A stretch of 64,000 nucleotides of DNA from Pseudomonas sp. PDNC002 (GTDB lineage: Bacteria; Pseudomonadota; Gammaproteobacteria; Pseudomonadales; Pseudomonadaceae): the NCBI RefSeq assembly GCF_016919445.1, contig NZ_CP070356.1:2512001-2576000 (forward strand), written 5' to 3'. The notes below the pieces were generated by a model, which was not told the DNA's origin, ran no database searches, and was given only the letters and a program-made list of their open reading frames with translations. Each line of letters opens with the position of its first letter. The stretch's first letter is position 1. This document shows, piece after piece, positions 49,633 to 59,194 of the stretch. Made by a program: the position numbers and the translations under genes.

Positions 49633-51789
49633 GTGGATCAAGAAGTCAGTGCAGTACCCCTAAGCCACGATCCGCGCGGTCTGCTCGACGACCCGCTGCT
49701 GGACAGCCTGCTGACGCTCTGTCAGCTGCACCAGAAGCCGGCCAGCCGCGCCATGCTCACCAGCGGCCTGCCGCTACCCGGGCAGCGCCTGTCCGCCGAG
49801 TTGCTGCCCCGTGCGGCGGCTCGCGCCGGTCTGCAGGGGCGCCTGCTGCAGCGCAAGTTGGAACAGATTCCATCCCTCGCCATGCCGGCCATGCTGCTGC
49901 TGCGCGAAGGACGCTGCGCGGTATTGCTGGGCTGGGAGAGCAACGGTGATGCACGCCTGCTGCTCTCCGAGAGCGACGGCGGCGAGGTGCGGGTCACCCG
50001 CGAGCTGCTGGGCGAGGACTATATCGGCCAGGCCTTCTTCGCCCAGCCGCAGCACAAGTTCGACCTACAGCACGGCGAGTTGATTCCCCGTGCCCGGCAC
50101 TGGTTCCGCGACACCCTCAAGCGTTCGCGCTGGCTGTATGTCGACGCCGTGGCCGCGAGCCTGCTGATCAACCTGATCGCCCTGGCCGCGCCGCTGTTCG
50201 TGATGAACGTCTACGACCGCGTGGTACCCAACCAGGCCGCCGCCACCCTCTGGGTGCTGGCCGTCGGCATCAGCGGCGCCTACCTGTTCGACCTGCTGCT
50301 CAAGACCATGCGCGGCCTGTGCCTGGACCTGGCCGGCAAGAAGACCGACCTGATCATCTCGGCGACCCTGTTCGAACGCATCGTCGGCATGAGCATGAAG
50401 TTCCGCCCCACGCGGGTCGGCTCGTTCGCGCAGAACATCCATGAGTTCCAGACGCTGCGCGACTTCCTCAACTCGCTGACGCTGACCACCCTGATCGACC
50501 TGCCGTTCACGCTGCTGATCCTGTTGGTGATCGGCATCATCGGCGGACCGCTGGTGTTCGTCCCGCTGGTTGCCTTCCCGCTGGCCGCGGGCCTGGGCTG
50601 GCTCCTGCAGAAGCCGCTGGTGGAAACGATGAACCGCACCATGGCGTTGGCCGCCGAGCGCCAGTCGAGCCTGATCGAGACCCTCGCCAGCCTCGACGCG
50701 GTGAAGGTCAACAACGCCGAGAGCGAACGCCAGTACCTGTGGGAGCAGACCATCGGCACCCTCAGCCGCCTGGAGCTGCGGGTGAAGCTGTTGTCGTCCC
50801 TGGCGATGAACATGACCGTACTGATCCAGGCGCTGGCCGGGGTCATCATGATCATCGGCGGCGTCTACCTGATCATCGCCGGCGACCTCTCCATGGGCGG
50901 CCTGATCGCCTGCTACATGCTCAACGGCCGCGCGCTCGGTCCGCTGACCCAGCTCTCCGGGCTGATCCAGCGCTACCAGCAGGCGCGCCTGTCCATGGAC
51001 ACCACCAACCAGATGATGGCGCTGCCGCAGGAGCGCAACGCCGACGAGCGTCCGCTGACCCGCTCGCAGTTGCGCGGCGGCATCGAGATGCGCGCGCTCG
51101 ACTTCGCCTACCCGAACCAGCAGGTCGCGGCGCTGCACGGCATCAACCTGCAGATCCGCGCTGGCGAAAAGATCGGCATCATCGGCCGCAGCGGCTCGGG
51201 CAAGAGCTCGCTGGCCAAGCTGATCGTCGGCCTCTATCAACCGGACAACGGCAACCTGCTGGTCGATGGTGCCGATGTGCGCCAGCTCGACATCAGCGAG
51301 CTGCGCCACAACATCGGCTACGTACCGCAGGACATCAGTCTGTTCAGCGGTACCTTGCGCGACAACCTGGTGGCCGGCGCGCGCTATGTCGATGACGAGC
51401 GCGTGCTCGAAGTCGCCGAGCTGACCGGGGTGAACGAGTTCGTCCGCCTCCACCCGCAGGGCTACGAGCTGCAGGTTGGCGAGCGTGGCCACAACCTTTC
51501 CGGCGGCCAGCGGCAGAACGTCGCCCTGGCTCGCGCGCTGCTGCTCAACCCGCCGATCCTGCTGCTGGACGAACCCACCAGTGCGATGGACAACGCCGGT
51601 GAGGAGCGGTTGAAACAGCGCCTGCATTCGATCATGGGCGACAAGACGTTGCTGCTGGTCACCCACCGCGCCTCCATGCTCAGCCTGGTGGATCGCCTGG
51701 TGATCGTCGACAAGGGACGCATCATCGCCGACGGTCCGAAGGACGTGGTGATGGATGCGCTGAAGAAGGGGCAGATCAGTGTCGCTTAA
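49633..51789 (+). CDS. lapB: Type I secretion ABC transporter LapB
   Basis: A 718-residue exporter. The N-terminal C39-like domain (~1-140) lacks an evident catalytic Cys, as in LapB/HlyB types. The membrane domain runs ~165-440. The ATPase has Walker A GRSGSGKSS at 518-526, signature LSGGQ at 622-626 and Walker B LLLDEP with Asp646/Glu647. It powers adhesin secretion with LapC and LapE. The start codon is GTG (49633) behind GAGAG. The end overlaps lapC by 11 bases. Confidence 0.93.
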   Translation: MDQEVSAVPLSHDPRGLLDDPLLDSLLTLCQLHQKPASRAMLTSGLPLPGQRLSAELLPRAAARAGLQGRLLQRKLEQIPSLAMPAMLLLREGRCAVLLGWESNGDARLLLSESDGGEVRVTRELLGEDYIGQAFFAQPQHKFDLQHGELIPRARHWFRDTLKRSRWLYVDAVAASLLINLIALAAPLFVMNVYDRVVPNQAAATLWVLAVGISGAYLFDLLLKTMRGLCLDLAGKKTDLIISATLFERIVGMSMKFRPTRVGSFAQNIHEFQTLRDFLNSLTLTTLIDLPFTLLILLVIGIIGGPLVFVPLVAFPLAAGLGWLLQKPLVETMNRTMALAAERQSSLIETLASLDAVKVNNAESERQYLWEQTIGTLSRLELRVKLLSSLAMNMTVLIQALAGVIMIIGGVYLIIAGDLSMGGLIACYMLNGRALGPLTQLSGLIQRYQQARLSMDTTNQMMALPQERNADERPLTRSQLRGGIEMRALDFAYPNQQVAALHGINLQIRAGEKIGIIGRSGSGKSSLAKLIVGLYQPDNGNLLVDGADVRQLDISELRHNIGYVPQDISLFSGTLRDNLVAGARYVDDERVLEVAELTGVNEFVRLHPQGYELQVGERGHNLSGGQRQNVALARALLLNPPILLLDEPTSAMDNAGEERLKQRLHSIMGDKTLLLVTHRASMLSLVDRLVIVDKGRIIADGPKDVVMDALKKGQISVA

Positions 51790-53149
51790 TCCTCTGGGCA
51801 GTATCCGCCACTCTGTCCGTGGCTATTTCAAGGGCGGCGACAATCTCTCCGGCCAGCCGCTCCCGGAAGTCAGCAAGGCCCTGGTCGAAGACGCGCCACG
51901 GGTGGTGCGGCTGACCATCTGGGTGCTGATCGGCTTCGTCGCCTTCCTCCTGCTCTGGGCGCATTTCGCGCAGATCGACGAGGTCACCCGTGGCGAGGGC
52001 AAGGCGATTCCCTCGTCCAAGGTGCAGAAGATCCAGAACCTCGAAGGCGGCATCGTCTCGCAGATCTTCGTCCACGAAGGGCAGGTGGTGCAGGCCGGCG
52101 AGCAACTGATGCGCCTGGACCCGACGCGCTTCCAGTCCAACGTCGGCGAAACCGAAGCCGACCGCGTGGCGATGTTCCTGCGCGTGGAGCGACTATCCGC
52201 CGAAGTGGACGCTCGTCCGCTCGATATTCCCGATGACGTGCGCGCCAAGGCCCCTGGCCAGGCCAGCAGCGAAGAGGCGCTGTTCCACAGCCGCCAGCAG
52301 CAGCTGAAAGACGAGACCGATGGCCTGCAGCAGCAACTGGTGCAGAAGCAGCAGGAGTTGCGCGAGTTCGGCTCCAAGCAGGCGCAATACCGTAACAGCC
52401 TCGGGCTGCTGCGCCAGGAAATCTCCATGTCCGAGCCATTGGTGGCCCAGGGCGCGATGTCCCAGGTCGAGTTGCTGCGTCTGAAGCGCTCGGAAGTGGA
52501 AATCCGTGGCCAGCTGGACGCTACCACCCTGGCGATCCCGCGTGCCGAGGCGGCGGTGAAGGAAGTGGAACGCAAGGTCGCCGAGACCCAGTCGCGCTTC
52601 CGCAGCGACGCGCTGAAGGAACTCAACGAGGCACGCACCGAACTGAGCAAGGCGACAGCCACGGGCAAGGCACTGGAGGATCGCGTCAGCCGTACCCTGG
52701 TCACCTCGCCGGTGCGAGGCATCGTCAAGCAGATGCTGGTGAATACCATCGGCGGTGTGATCCAGCCGGGCAGCGACCTGATCGAGATCGTTCCGCTGGA
52801 CGACACCCTGCTGGTGGAAGCGCGCATCCGTCCGCAGGACATCGCCTTCCTGCGGCCGGGCCAGCACGCCATGGTCAAGTTCACCGCCTACGACTACACC
52901 ATCTACGGCGGGCTGCAGGCGGACCTGGAACAGATCGGCGCCGACACCGTCACCGACGAGGACGGCAACAGCTTCTACCTGATCAAGCTACGCACCCGCA
53001 AAAGCCACCTCGGGACCGATGACAAGCCGCTGCTGATCATCCCCGGCATGGTTGCCACGGTGGACATCATCACGGGCAAGAAGAGCATCCTGAGCTACCT
53101 GCTCAAGCCCATCCTGCGGGCCAAGGCGGAGGCGCTGCGGGAACGGTAA
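51779..53149 (+). CDS. lapC: Type I secretion membrane-fusion protein LapC
   Basis: A 456-residue HlyD-family adaptor. A single TM is at ~42-62 (VVRLTIWVLIGFVAFLLLWAHF), a lipoyl-like hairpin surrounds GQVVQAGEQLMRLD, a long periplasmic coiled coil spans ~120-300, and the C-terminal HlyD signature is near VEARIRPQDIAFLRPGQ. It bridges LapB and LapE. The start codon is GTG at 51779 inside the end of lapB, which indicates translational coupling; a terminator follows the gene. Confidence 0.92.
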   Translation: MSLNPLGSIRHSVRGYFKGGDNLSGQPLPEVSKALVEDAPRVVRLTIWVLIGFVAFLLLWAHFAQIDEVTRGEGKAIPSSKVQKIQNLEGGIVSQIFVHEGQVVQAGEQLMRLDPTRFQSNVGETEADRVAMFLRVERLSAEVDARPLDIPDDVRAKAPGQASSEEALFHSRQQQLKDETDGLQQQLVQKQQELREFGSKQAQYRNSLGLLRQEISMSEPLVAQGAMSQVELLRLKRSEVEIRGQLDATTLAIPRAEAAVKEVERKVAETQSRFRSDALKELNEARTELSKATATGKALEDRVSRTLVTSPVRGIVKQMLVNTIGGVIQPGSDLIEIVPLDDTLLVEARIRPQDIAFLRPGQHAMVKFTAYDYTIYGGLQADLEQIGADTVTDEDGNSFYLIKLRTRKSHLGTDDKPLLIIPGMVATVDIITGKKSILSYLLKPILRAKAEALRER

Positions 53150-53166
53150 ATCGAGAGTGCCTACAC

Positions 53167-53200
53167 AAAAAAGGGCCACCCCATCGGGTGGCCCTTTTTC
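53167..53200. terminator. Bidirectional terminator after lapC
   Basis: GGGCCACCC-CATC-GGGTGGCCC flanked by an A-run on the left and TTTTTCTTT on the right. It serves lapC (plus) and the convergent NAD(P)-binding gene (minus). Confidence 0.92.
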
Positions 53201-53215
53201 TTTCTGCCGGTCAGA

Positions 53216-53857
53216 TCAATACGCCACGGTAAACCGCTGCTGATGATGATTGGCCTGCTCGGCCTCATCGAGCATCGCCACCGCCAGGTCCGGCAGGGAA
53301 ATGCGGCTCTCGCCGTTGCCATCGAACAACACCTGGTCGCCGCCAACGCGGAAGCTGCCGGTGCGGGTTTCGCCCTCGAGCAGCATCGCCGGGCTGAGGA
53401 AGGCCCAGTCCAGTTCGCTTTCCGCGCGCAGCTGGTCCAGCGCATCGGCGGCGCCCAGCGCGCCCTGCTTCCACTGTTCGGGGAATTCCGGGCTGTCCAC
53501 CAGGCGCTGGCCGGGTGCGATTTCCAGGCTGCCGGCGCCGCCGAGCACCAGCAGGCGTTTCACTCCGGCGGCTTTCACGCCGTTGACGATGGCGCGGCTG
53601 CCACGGGCGTGGGCGCCACGAATATCCGGATTGCCCCAGCCGGCGTTGAACGCGCTGATCACCACATCGTGGCCGGCTACGGCGCGGGCGACCTGGGCAG
53701 CATCGCCGACATCCGCCTGTACCACCTTGAGCTGTTCACTTGCCGTCAGTTTGGTGGGATCGCGTACCAGCGCGGTGACGTGATGGCCGCGACTCAGGGC
53801 CTCTTCGAGGAAGTAGTGGCCGACGTGGCCGGTGGCGCCGATCAGGGCAATGTTCAT
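53216..53857 (-). CDS. NAD(P)-binding protein (NmrA/atypical SDR family)
   Basis: A 213-residue Rossmann-fold protein with the nucleotide loop ALIGATGHVGHYF near the N-terminus, followed by ALVRDPTKL and DVGDAAQVARAVAGHDVVISAF. It matches YwnB/NmrA-like NAD(P)H-binding oxidoreductases or redox sensors with unknown substrate. I start it at ATG 53855-53857, directly before the Rossmann motif; the longer frame adds 30 unlikely residues. It is convergent with lapC and monocistronic. Confidence 0.8.
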   Translation of the reverse strand: MNIALIGATGHVGHYFLEEALSRGHHVTALVRDPTKLTASEQLKVVQADVGDAAQVARAVAGHDVVISAFNAGWGNPDIRGAHARGSRAIVNGVKAAGVKRLLVLGGAGSLEIAPGQRLVDSPEFPEQWKQGALGAADALDQLRAESELDWAFLSPAMLLEGETRTGSFRVGGDQVLFDGNGESRISLPDLAVAMLDEAEQANHHQQRFTVAY

Positions 53858-53971
53858 GGCATGACCTTCTGTGGGATGCCGCATGAGCGCGGCGGGTAGC
53901 TCATCCTGGGCTTTGCGTCGGCAGCGATAAAGACGGGCTGGCGGCATGCACTCGTAAGCCTGCCTTCACAA

Positions 53972-54604
53972 TCACTGTTTGACGTCGTCGTTCATCAGGC
54001 TCAGCCCCCGTGCCACTGCCAGGGCGATGAAGAGCGCCCCCATGATCGCCTCGCTACCGGCCAGCAGGCGCGCCAATGGGTGCACGGGGACGATGTCGCC
54101 ATAGCCGATGGTGGTCAGGGTGATCATGCTGAAGTAGACGAAGCTGGCCATGTCCAGCGGCCCATCGGTGGTCTGGAAGCTGTGGGGGGCGAGGTGTTCG
54201 ATCAGGTTGTAGGTCAGCGCGAAGGACAGGACGAAGTTCAGGTACAGCGCGCACAGGCCGTAGCCGAGTTCGCGCGTCACCGGCCGCTGCTGGGTAACCC
54301 GGTGAAAGATGCTGACGACCATCAGCAGGATGAAGGCAATCTGCGGGATGCCGCGCATGAGAACGGGATGGATCGGCCAGTCGTCGGGCACGAACGACAT
54401 GCACAGGTTGAGCGTGCCCATCACGCAGACCAGATGGAAGCCCTTGCTGCGGCTGCGCACGGTGTTGATCCCCGCCAGCACCATCAGCAGCAGGCTGCCC
54501 AGCTCCAGCAGCTTGGGTGGTGACGGGATCGACAGTACCAGCAGCACCAACAGCACGCTGTTGAGCAGGAGGCGGAAGCGATAGTGCGACAGGAAATTTT
54601 TCAA
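53972..54604 (-). CDS. Two-pore-domain-type potassium channel protein
   Basis: A 210-residue membrane protein with about five hydrophobic segments. Its pore has the K+ selectivity filter TLTTIGYGD (residues ~160-168), followed by the last helix (AIMGALFIALAVARGLSL). It fits the Ion_trans_2 family. No RCK/TrkA-N regulatory domain is present. It stands alone between the NAD(P)-binding gene and mmsB. Confidence 0.85.
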   Translation of the reverse strand: MKNFLSHYRFRLLLNSVLLVLLVLSIPSPPKLLELGSLLLMVLAGINTVRSRSKGFHLVCVMGTLNLCMSFVPDDWPIHPVLMRGIPQIAFILLMVVSIFHRVTQQRPVTRELGYGLCALYLNFVLSFALTYNLIEHLAPHSFQTTDGPLDMASFVYFSMITLTTIGYGDIVPVHPLARLLAGSEAIMGALFIALAVARGLSLMNDDVKQ

Positions 54605-54678
54605 GATGGCAGCTGATGGGCGCGGGAGTGGGGCCTGTCAGTCTGGTCCTGGTCGCAGTCGGAGTTCTATGCCCCGGA

Positions 54679-55563
54679 CTAGGAATCGAATAGTTTCTGC
54701 ACGACGGAAAAATCCTGTTCTCCGTGGCCCTGTTTCGCCAGCAGGCGGTACAGCGCCAGTGCCAGGCTGCCCATGGGCGTGCTGTTGCCGCTGACCTGGG
54801 CGGTCTCCAGGGCGAGGCCGAGGTCCTTGACCATCAGGTTGGCCATGAAGCCGCCGGTGTAGCCGCGCGACGCGGGGGCGTTCTCCATCACGCCCGGCCA
54901 TGGGTTGTAGACCTCCAGCGCCCAGTTGCCACCGGAGCTGCGGCGCATGATCTCCGAGAGGACTACCGGGTCCAGACCGTTGGCGGCACCGAGCGCCAGC
55001 GATTCGGCGGTGCCGATCATGAGAACGGCGAGCAACTGGTTGTTGCACACCTTGGCCACTTGCCCGGCGCCGTCGCCGCCGGCGTGGAAGATGTTCCGTC
55101 CCATGGCGCTGAATACCGGGCGAGCACGCTCCAGCACCTCGGCGTCGCCGCCGACCATGAAGGTCAGGGTGCCGGCGATGGCGCCGCCGGTGCCGCCGGA
55201 GACCGGGGCGTCGAGCATGGGGATCTTGAGTTCGGCGGCGGCCTGGTGGACTTTGCGCGCCGAAGCGGGGGCGATGGTGGAACATTCCAGCACCAGCGTG
55301 CCGGGAGTGATGTGCGCCAGCAGGCCTTCGTTGCCGAGATAGAGCCCTTCGACGTGCCCGCTGGCCGGCAGCATGGTGACCACCACGTCGGCGCCGTCCA
55401 CCGCATCGTGGGCGCTACGGGCCGCGCTCGCGCCCTGGGCGACCAGGCCGTCGATGGCGCTCTGCACCAGGTCGAACACGCGCAGCAGGTAGCCGGCCTT
55501 GATCAGGTTGGCGGCCATGGGGGCGCCCATGTGGCCGAGGCCGATGAAGGCGATGGTTTGCAT
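54679..55563 (-). CDS. mmsB: 3-hydroxyisobutyrate dehydrogenase
   Basis: A 294-residue beta-hydroxyacid dehydrogenase. The NAD-binding loop GLGHMGAPMAANL is at the start, the substrate-binding DAPVSGGTGGA near ~120, the catalytic Lys in AKVCNNQLLAV near ~172, and a C-terminal helical domain. It oxidises 3-hydroxyisobutyrate to methylmalonate semialdehyde in valine breakdown. It is the last gene of the four-gene minus-strand cluster, separated from the hydrolase gene by a palindromic repeat. mmsA is not present next to it. Confidence 0.88.
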   Translation of the reverse strand: MQTIAFIGLGHMGAPMAANLIKAGYLLRVFDLVQSAIDGLVAQGASAARSAHDAVDGADVVVTMLPASGHVEGLYLGNEGLLAHITPGTLVLECSTIAPASARKVHQAAAELKIPMLDAPVSGGTGGAIAGTLTFMVGGDAEVLERARPVFSAMGRNIFHAGGDGAGQVAKVCNNQLLAVLMIGTAESLALGAANGLDPVVLSEIMRRSSGGNWALEVYNPWPGVMENAPASRGYTGGFMANLMVKDLGLALETAQVSGNSTPMGSLALALYRLLAKQGHGEQDFSVVQKLFDS

Positions 55564-55642
55564 GCTGGTTTCCTCCTGTTGGACCGCAGGACACGCCAGC
55601 GCCAGCAGACAGTATTCCTAATCCGAGGCGGGTAGCGGTTCT

Positions 55643-55720
55643 CGTAGGGCGTATAACGCGCCAGCGTTATCCGCCGCTCAGTCGGCGGCGGATAACCTGT
55701 TCCAGGTTATGCGCCCTACG
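55643..55720. repeat. Palindromic repeat GTAGGGCG(T/C)ATAACG type
   Basis: GTAGGGCGTATAACGC...GCGTTATCCGCC faces GGCGGATAACCTGTTCCAGGTTATGCGCCCTACG. A close relative lies at 57838-57914 in the same operon. Confidence 0.8.
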
Positions 55721-55744
55721 CGGCTCAGGGGACGGCAGGGGCGG

Positions 55745-56848
55745 TTACAGATCCGCCAGCGGATGCTCGCCCTCCCAGGTCGCGTCGAAGTGCGCATTCA
55801 CCACAGCATCAGGTATGGCAGCGATATCCGGCCAGTGCCAGTGCGGGGTGTTGTCCTTGTCGATCAGCCGGGCCCGCACGCCCTCCGGGAATTCCGGGTG
55901 GCGGCAGCAGTTCAGGCTCATCGCGTATTCCATGCGGAAGACTTCGGCGGTCGACAGATGGCGAGCGCGGCGGATCTGTTCCCAGACCAGATGAGCGGTC
56001 AGCGGGCAGCCCGAGGCGAGGGTCTTGGCCCCCCGGGCGATCAGCGCATCCTCGTCATTGGTCAGCGCAGTCAGTGCCTGCCAGGCCTCGGCGATGTTGG
56101 CGCAGTCCAGCACCGCATCCAGGCGCTCGCGGCGCGGCAGCAACTGGGCGTCGGGCATCTCGCCGCGGGCTTCGTGCTCCAGCGCCTGCAGCAGGCTGTG
56201 CAATTGCACGTCGGTCTGTTCGCGCCAGTTCAGTTGCACCAGGCCGTCGATCAGGTCTTCCTGCTGGGTGTCGAGCAGGAAACGGTCGGCGAGGTCCAGG
56301 TCCAGCGCGTCGCGGGCGTTCATCTGGGTGGCGGTCAGGCCGAGGAACAGGCCGAGACGGCCGGGCAGGCGGGCAAGGAACCAGCTCGCGCCGACATCCG
56401 GGTACAGGCCGATATTCACTTCCGGCATGGCCAGGCGGCTGCTCGGGGTGACAATGCGCACGCCGGCGCCCTGCATCAGGCCCATGCCACCGCCCATCAC
56501 GTAGCCGTGGGCCCAGCAGATCAGCGGTTTGGAGTAGGTGTGGATGAGGTAGTCCAGACGATACTCGTCAGCGAAGAAGCGACGGGCCAACTCCGGCACC
56601 TCTCCGGGTTTCTCCCGGCAGGCGTCCACCAGCTTGCGCACGTCGCCGCCTGCGCAGAAGGCCTTGCCACCGTTACCACGCAGCACCACGCAGGCGATCT
56701 GCGGGTCGTCCTGCCAGACGCGCAGTTGGTGGTTCATCGCCTCGATCATCGGCAGGCTCAGGGCGTTCAGGCTCTTCTCCGCGTCCAGCGTCACCACGCC
56801 GATACGGAAGCCGTGCAGGCCGGGGCGTTCCTCGAACATCACATTCAT
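55745..56848 (-). CDS. 3-hydroxyisobutyryl-CoA hydrolase (crotonase fold)
   Basis: A 367-residue member of the ECH_2 family, longer than ordinary enoyl-CoA hydratases as expected for HIBYL-CoA hydrolase. It has GNGGKAFCAGGDVRKL, the oxyanion loop AHGYVMGGGMGL, MPEVNIGLYPDVGAS with the catalytic Glu, and the C-terminal EFPEGVRARLIDKDNTPHW. It releases CoA from 3-hydroxyisobutyryl-CoA. I start it at ATG 56846-56848 (MNVMFEERPG); the earlier start lies in the preceding gene. It is 10 bases downstream of the hydratase gene. Confidence 0.88.
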   Translation of the reverse strand: MNVMFEERPGLHGFRIGVVTLDAEKSLNALSLPMIEAMNHQLRVWQDDPQIACVVLRGNGGKAFCAGGDVRKLVDACREKPGEVPELARRFFADEYRLDYLIHTYSKPLICWAHGYVMGGGMGLMQGAGVRIVTPSSRLAMPEVNIGLYPDVGASWFLARLPGRLGLFLGLTATQMNARDALDLDLADRFLLDTQQEDLIDGLVQLNWREQTDVQLHSLLQALEHEARGEMPDAQLLPRRERLDAVLDCANIAEAWQALTALTNDEDALIARGAKTLASGCPLTAHLVWEQIRRARHLSTAEVFRMEYAMSLNCCRHPEFPEGVRARLIDKDNTPHWHWPDIAAIPDAVVNAHFDATWEGEHPLADL

Positions 56849-56858
56849 GGTCAGGGCC

Positions 56859-57677
56859 TTATTGGTTGCGCCAGTGCGGATCGCGTTTCTCCAGGAAGGC
56901 ATTCACGCCCTCGCGGGTGTCGTCGGCGTCGAACAGGTCGACGAAGCGCTCGCGCTCCTCCGGCAGCCAGGTGGTCGGACCGCGTTCGCGGGCGCCCTGG
57001 ATCAGCGGTTTGATGGTGCGCACCGCCACCGGGCTCTGCCGTGCGACCTTGGCGGCCAGCAGCAGGGCGGTGCCGCGTGCTTCGCCGGTATCGACGACCT
57101 GCTCGACCAGACCGATGCGCAGCGCGGTGTCGGCATCGACACGCTCGCCGCAGAGGATCATGCGCTTGGCCCAGCCTTCGCCAACCAGCCACGGCAGCGC
57201 CTGGGTGCCGCCGGCGCAGGGCAGCAGGCCGACCGCGGCTTCGGGCAGGGCCATCTGCGCCTGACGCTCGGCGATGCGGATGTCGCAGGCCAGGGCACAT
57301 TCCAGGCCGCCGCCCATGGCGTAGCCGTTGATCGCCGCGATGGAGACGCCACGGAAGTCACGCAGCGCCTCGAAGGCCTCGCCGAAGCGGCGGGCCATCT
57401 CGCGGGCGCGGGCCTTGTCACCGTCGGCGAACATGTTCAGGTCGGCACCAGCGGAGAAGAATTTCGGGCCCTGGCCGGTCACCACCAGGGCGTAGATATC
57501 GTCGTCGCGGTTCAGGTGCTCGATCACCTGGCGCAGGCCGATCAGCGAGTCGCGGTCCCAGGTGTTGGCCGGTGGATGGTTGATGGTGATCAGCGCGGTG
57601 TGGCCGTGCTTTTCCACCGTCAGCTTGTGGGTCAGGTCGAAGACTCCGGGCTTGTAGGGCTCGAGGGCGTTGCTCAT
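56859..57677 (-). CDS. Enoyl-CoA hydratase (probable methacrylyl-CoA hydratase)
   Basis: A 272-residue crotonase: ALITINHPPANTW, GQGPKFFSAGADLNMF, the oxyanion hole INGYAMGGGLECALA, and MALPEAAVGLLPCAGGTQ with its catalytic Glu region. It should hydrate methacrylyl-CoA (or similar) to 3-hydroxyisobutyryl-CoA for the next enzyme. I start it at ATG 57675-57677 because AAGGAG lies six bases upstream; an ATG two codons earlier abuts the ribosome-binding site. Confidence 0.85.
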   Translation of the reverse strand: MSNALEPYKPGVFDLTHKLTVEKHGHTALITINHPPANTWDRDSLIGLRQVIEHLNRDDDIYALVVTGQGPKFFSAGADLNMFADGDKARAREMARRFGEAFEALRDFRGVSIAAINGYAMGGGLECALACDIRIAERQAQMALPEAAVGLLPCAGGTQALPWLVGEGWAKRMILCGERVDADTALRIGLVEQVVDTGEARGTALLLAAKVARQSPVAVRTIKPLIQGARERGPTTWLPEERERFVDLFDADDTREGVNAFLEKRDPHWRNQ

Positions 57678-57837
57678 GGGCATCTCCTTGTCGGTGCCGC
57701 CGTTGGGCGGGCGTATGGGCATGGACTCTAGGTGCGTGCGGCGGGGCGCGTCCATGTCCGATCTGTTCGATTGCGCCCGCGCAGGCGGGCGGTTTTTCCA
57801 GTGATTCCACTGCGGACCACAACCGTTGGCGCTTCAT

Positions 57838-57914
57838 GTAGGGCGCATAACGCGTCAGCGTTATGCGCCATCCAGGGGCCGGCGCATAACCTGTTCCAGG
57901 TTATGCGCCCTACG
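57838..57914. repeat. Palindromic repeat GTAGGGCGCATAACG type
   Basis: GTAGGGCGCATAACGCGTCAGCGTTATGCGCC faces GGCGCATAACCTGTTCCAGGTTATGCGCCCTACG. It fills the gap between the acyl-CoA dehydrogenase and hydratase genes. Its right arm matches that at 55687-55720 except for one base. Confidence 0.8.
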
Positions 57915-57930
57915 GTTCGGCCATTTGATT

Positions 57931-59094
57931 TCAGAGCAGGCGGTCCAGCATCCCACCCTGTTCCAGCAGGCGGCGGGCGACGATCACCCGCATGATCTCG
58001 TTGGTGCCTTCCAGGATCTGGTGCACCCGGCTGTCGCGCACCCAGCGCTCCAGCGGGTAGTCGTTGAGGTAGCCGTAGCCGCCGTGCAGTTGCAGCGCCT
58101 CGTTGCACAGGGAGAAGCAACGGTCGGTGGCGAAGCGCTTGGCCATGGCGCAGTACAGCGTTGCCTCGCCGTCCTTGTGGTCCAGCTTGTGCGCGGCCAG
58201 GCGCACCATCTGTCGGCTGGCGGTGAGGTCGGTGAGCATGTCGGCGAGTTTGAACTGCAGGGCCTGGAATTCCGCCAGCGCCTTGCCGAACTGCTTGCGC
58301 TCCTCGACGTAGCGCAGCGATTGCTCCAGTGCCGCCTGGGCAGCGCCGAGGGAGCAACTGGCGATGTTCAGGCGGCCGCCGTCCAGACCTTTCATGGCGT
58401 AGACGAAGCCCTGACCTTCCGGGCCGATGCGGTTGCCGGCGGGAATGCGCACGCCTTCGAAGGTAATGGTGCGCGTCGGCTGGGCCTTCCAGCCCATCTT
58501 GTCCTCGTTGCGGCCGTAGCGGATGCCCTCGGCGTTGGCCGGCACCAGGAAGCAGGAAATGCCCTTGGCGCCTTCCTCGCCGGTGCGCGCCATGACGATC
58601 AGCACGTCGGTGGAGCCGGCGCCAGAGATGAAGGTCTTGGCGCCATCCAGTACGTAGTCGTCACCTTCGCGTTTGGCGCGGGTGCGCAGGCGGGCGGCGT
58701 CAGAGCCGGCATCCGGCTCGGTGAGGCAGTAGGAAGCCAGCAGTTCTCCGCCGATCAGCCCCGGCAGCCACTGCTCCTTGAGTGCGGCGTCGCCGAAGCT
58801 GGCGAGCATCCAGCTGGCCATGTTGTGGATGGTCATGTAGGCGGTGGTGGCGACGCAGCCGGCGGCCAGTTGCTCGAAGATCAGCGAGGCGGACAGCCGC
58901 GACAGGCCGAGGCCGCCGTCTTCCTCGGCGATGTACAGGCCCAGGTAGCCCTGCTCGGCGGCGCGGCGGATCACCTCCACCGGGAAGTGGTGCTGGCGGT
59001 CCCAGTCGGCGGCGTGGGGCGCCAGTTCGCGGCTGGCAAAGGCGCGGGCGCTATCCACCAGCAGGCGTTGTTCTTCGGACAGATCGAAATGCAT
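57931..59094 (-). CDS. Acyl-CoA dehydrogenase (probable isobutyryl-CoA dehydrogenase)
   Basis: A 387-residue FAD enzyme: LSEEQRLLVDSARAFA, the flavin-binding YCLTEPDAGSDAA, GAKTFISGAG, and the C-terminal LQLHGGYGYLNDYPLERWVRD and ILEGTNEIMRVI. With the downstream hydratase, hydrolase and MmsB it makes up most of the valine route, which points to isobutyryl-CoA as substrate; other short branched acyl-CoAs cannot be excluded. It is divergent from the AraC regulator, with an operator-like repeat in between. Confidence 0.87.
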   Translation of the reverse strand: MHFDLSEEQRLLVDSARAFASRELAPHAADWDRQHHFPVEVIRRAAEQGYLGLYIAEEDGGLGLSRLSASLIFEQLAAGCVATTAYMTIHNMASWMLASFGDAALKEQWLPGLIGGELLASYCLTEPDAGSDAARLRTRAKREGDDYVLDGAKTFISGAGSTDVLIVMARTGEEGAKGISCFLVPANAEGIRYGRNEDKMGWKAQPTRTITFEGVRIPAGNRIGPEGQGFVYAMKGLDGGRLNIASCSLGAAQAALEQSLRYVEERKQFGKALAEFQALQFKLADMLTDLTASRQMVRLAAHKLDHKDGEATLYCAMAKRFATDRCFSLCNEALQLHGGYGYLNDYPLERWVRDSRVHQILEGTNEIMRVIVARRLLEQGGMLDRLL

Positions 59095-59194
59095 GCAGCT
59101 ACCTCTGTTTGTTCTTGTCGGCTACCGCTTCGCGCTCGTGGCGCCTTTCTCTTGGGTAGAGAGTGTTCTGGTTATAGCCTTTGCGCCTCCGGCT

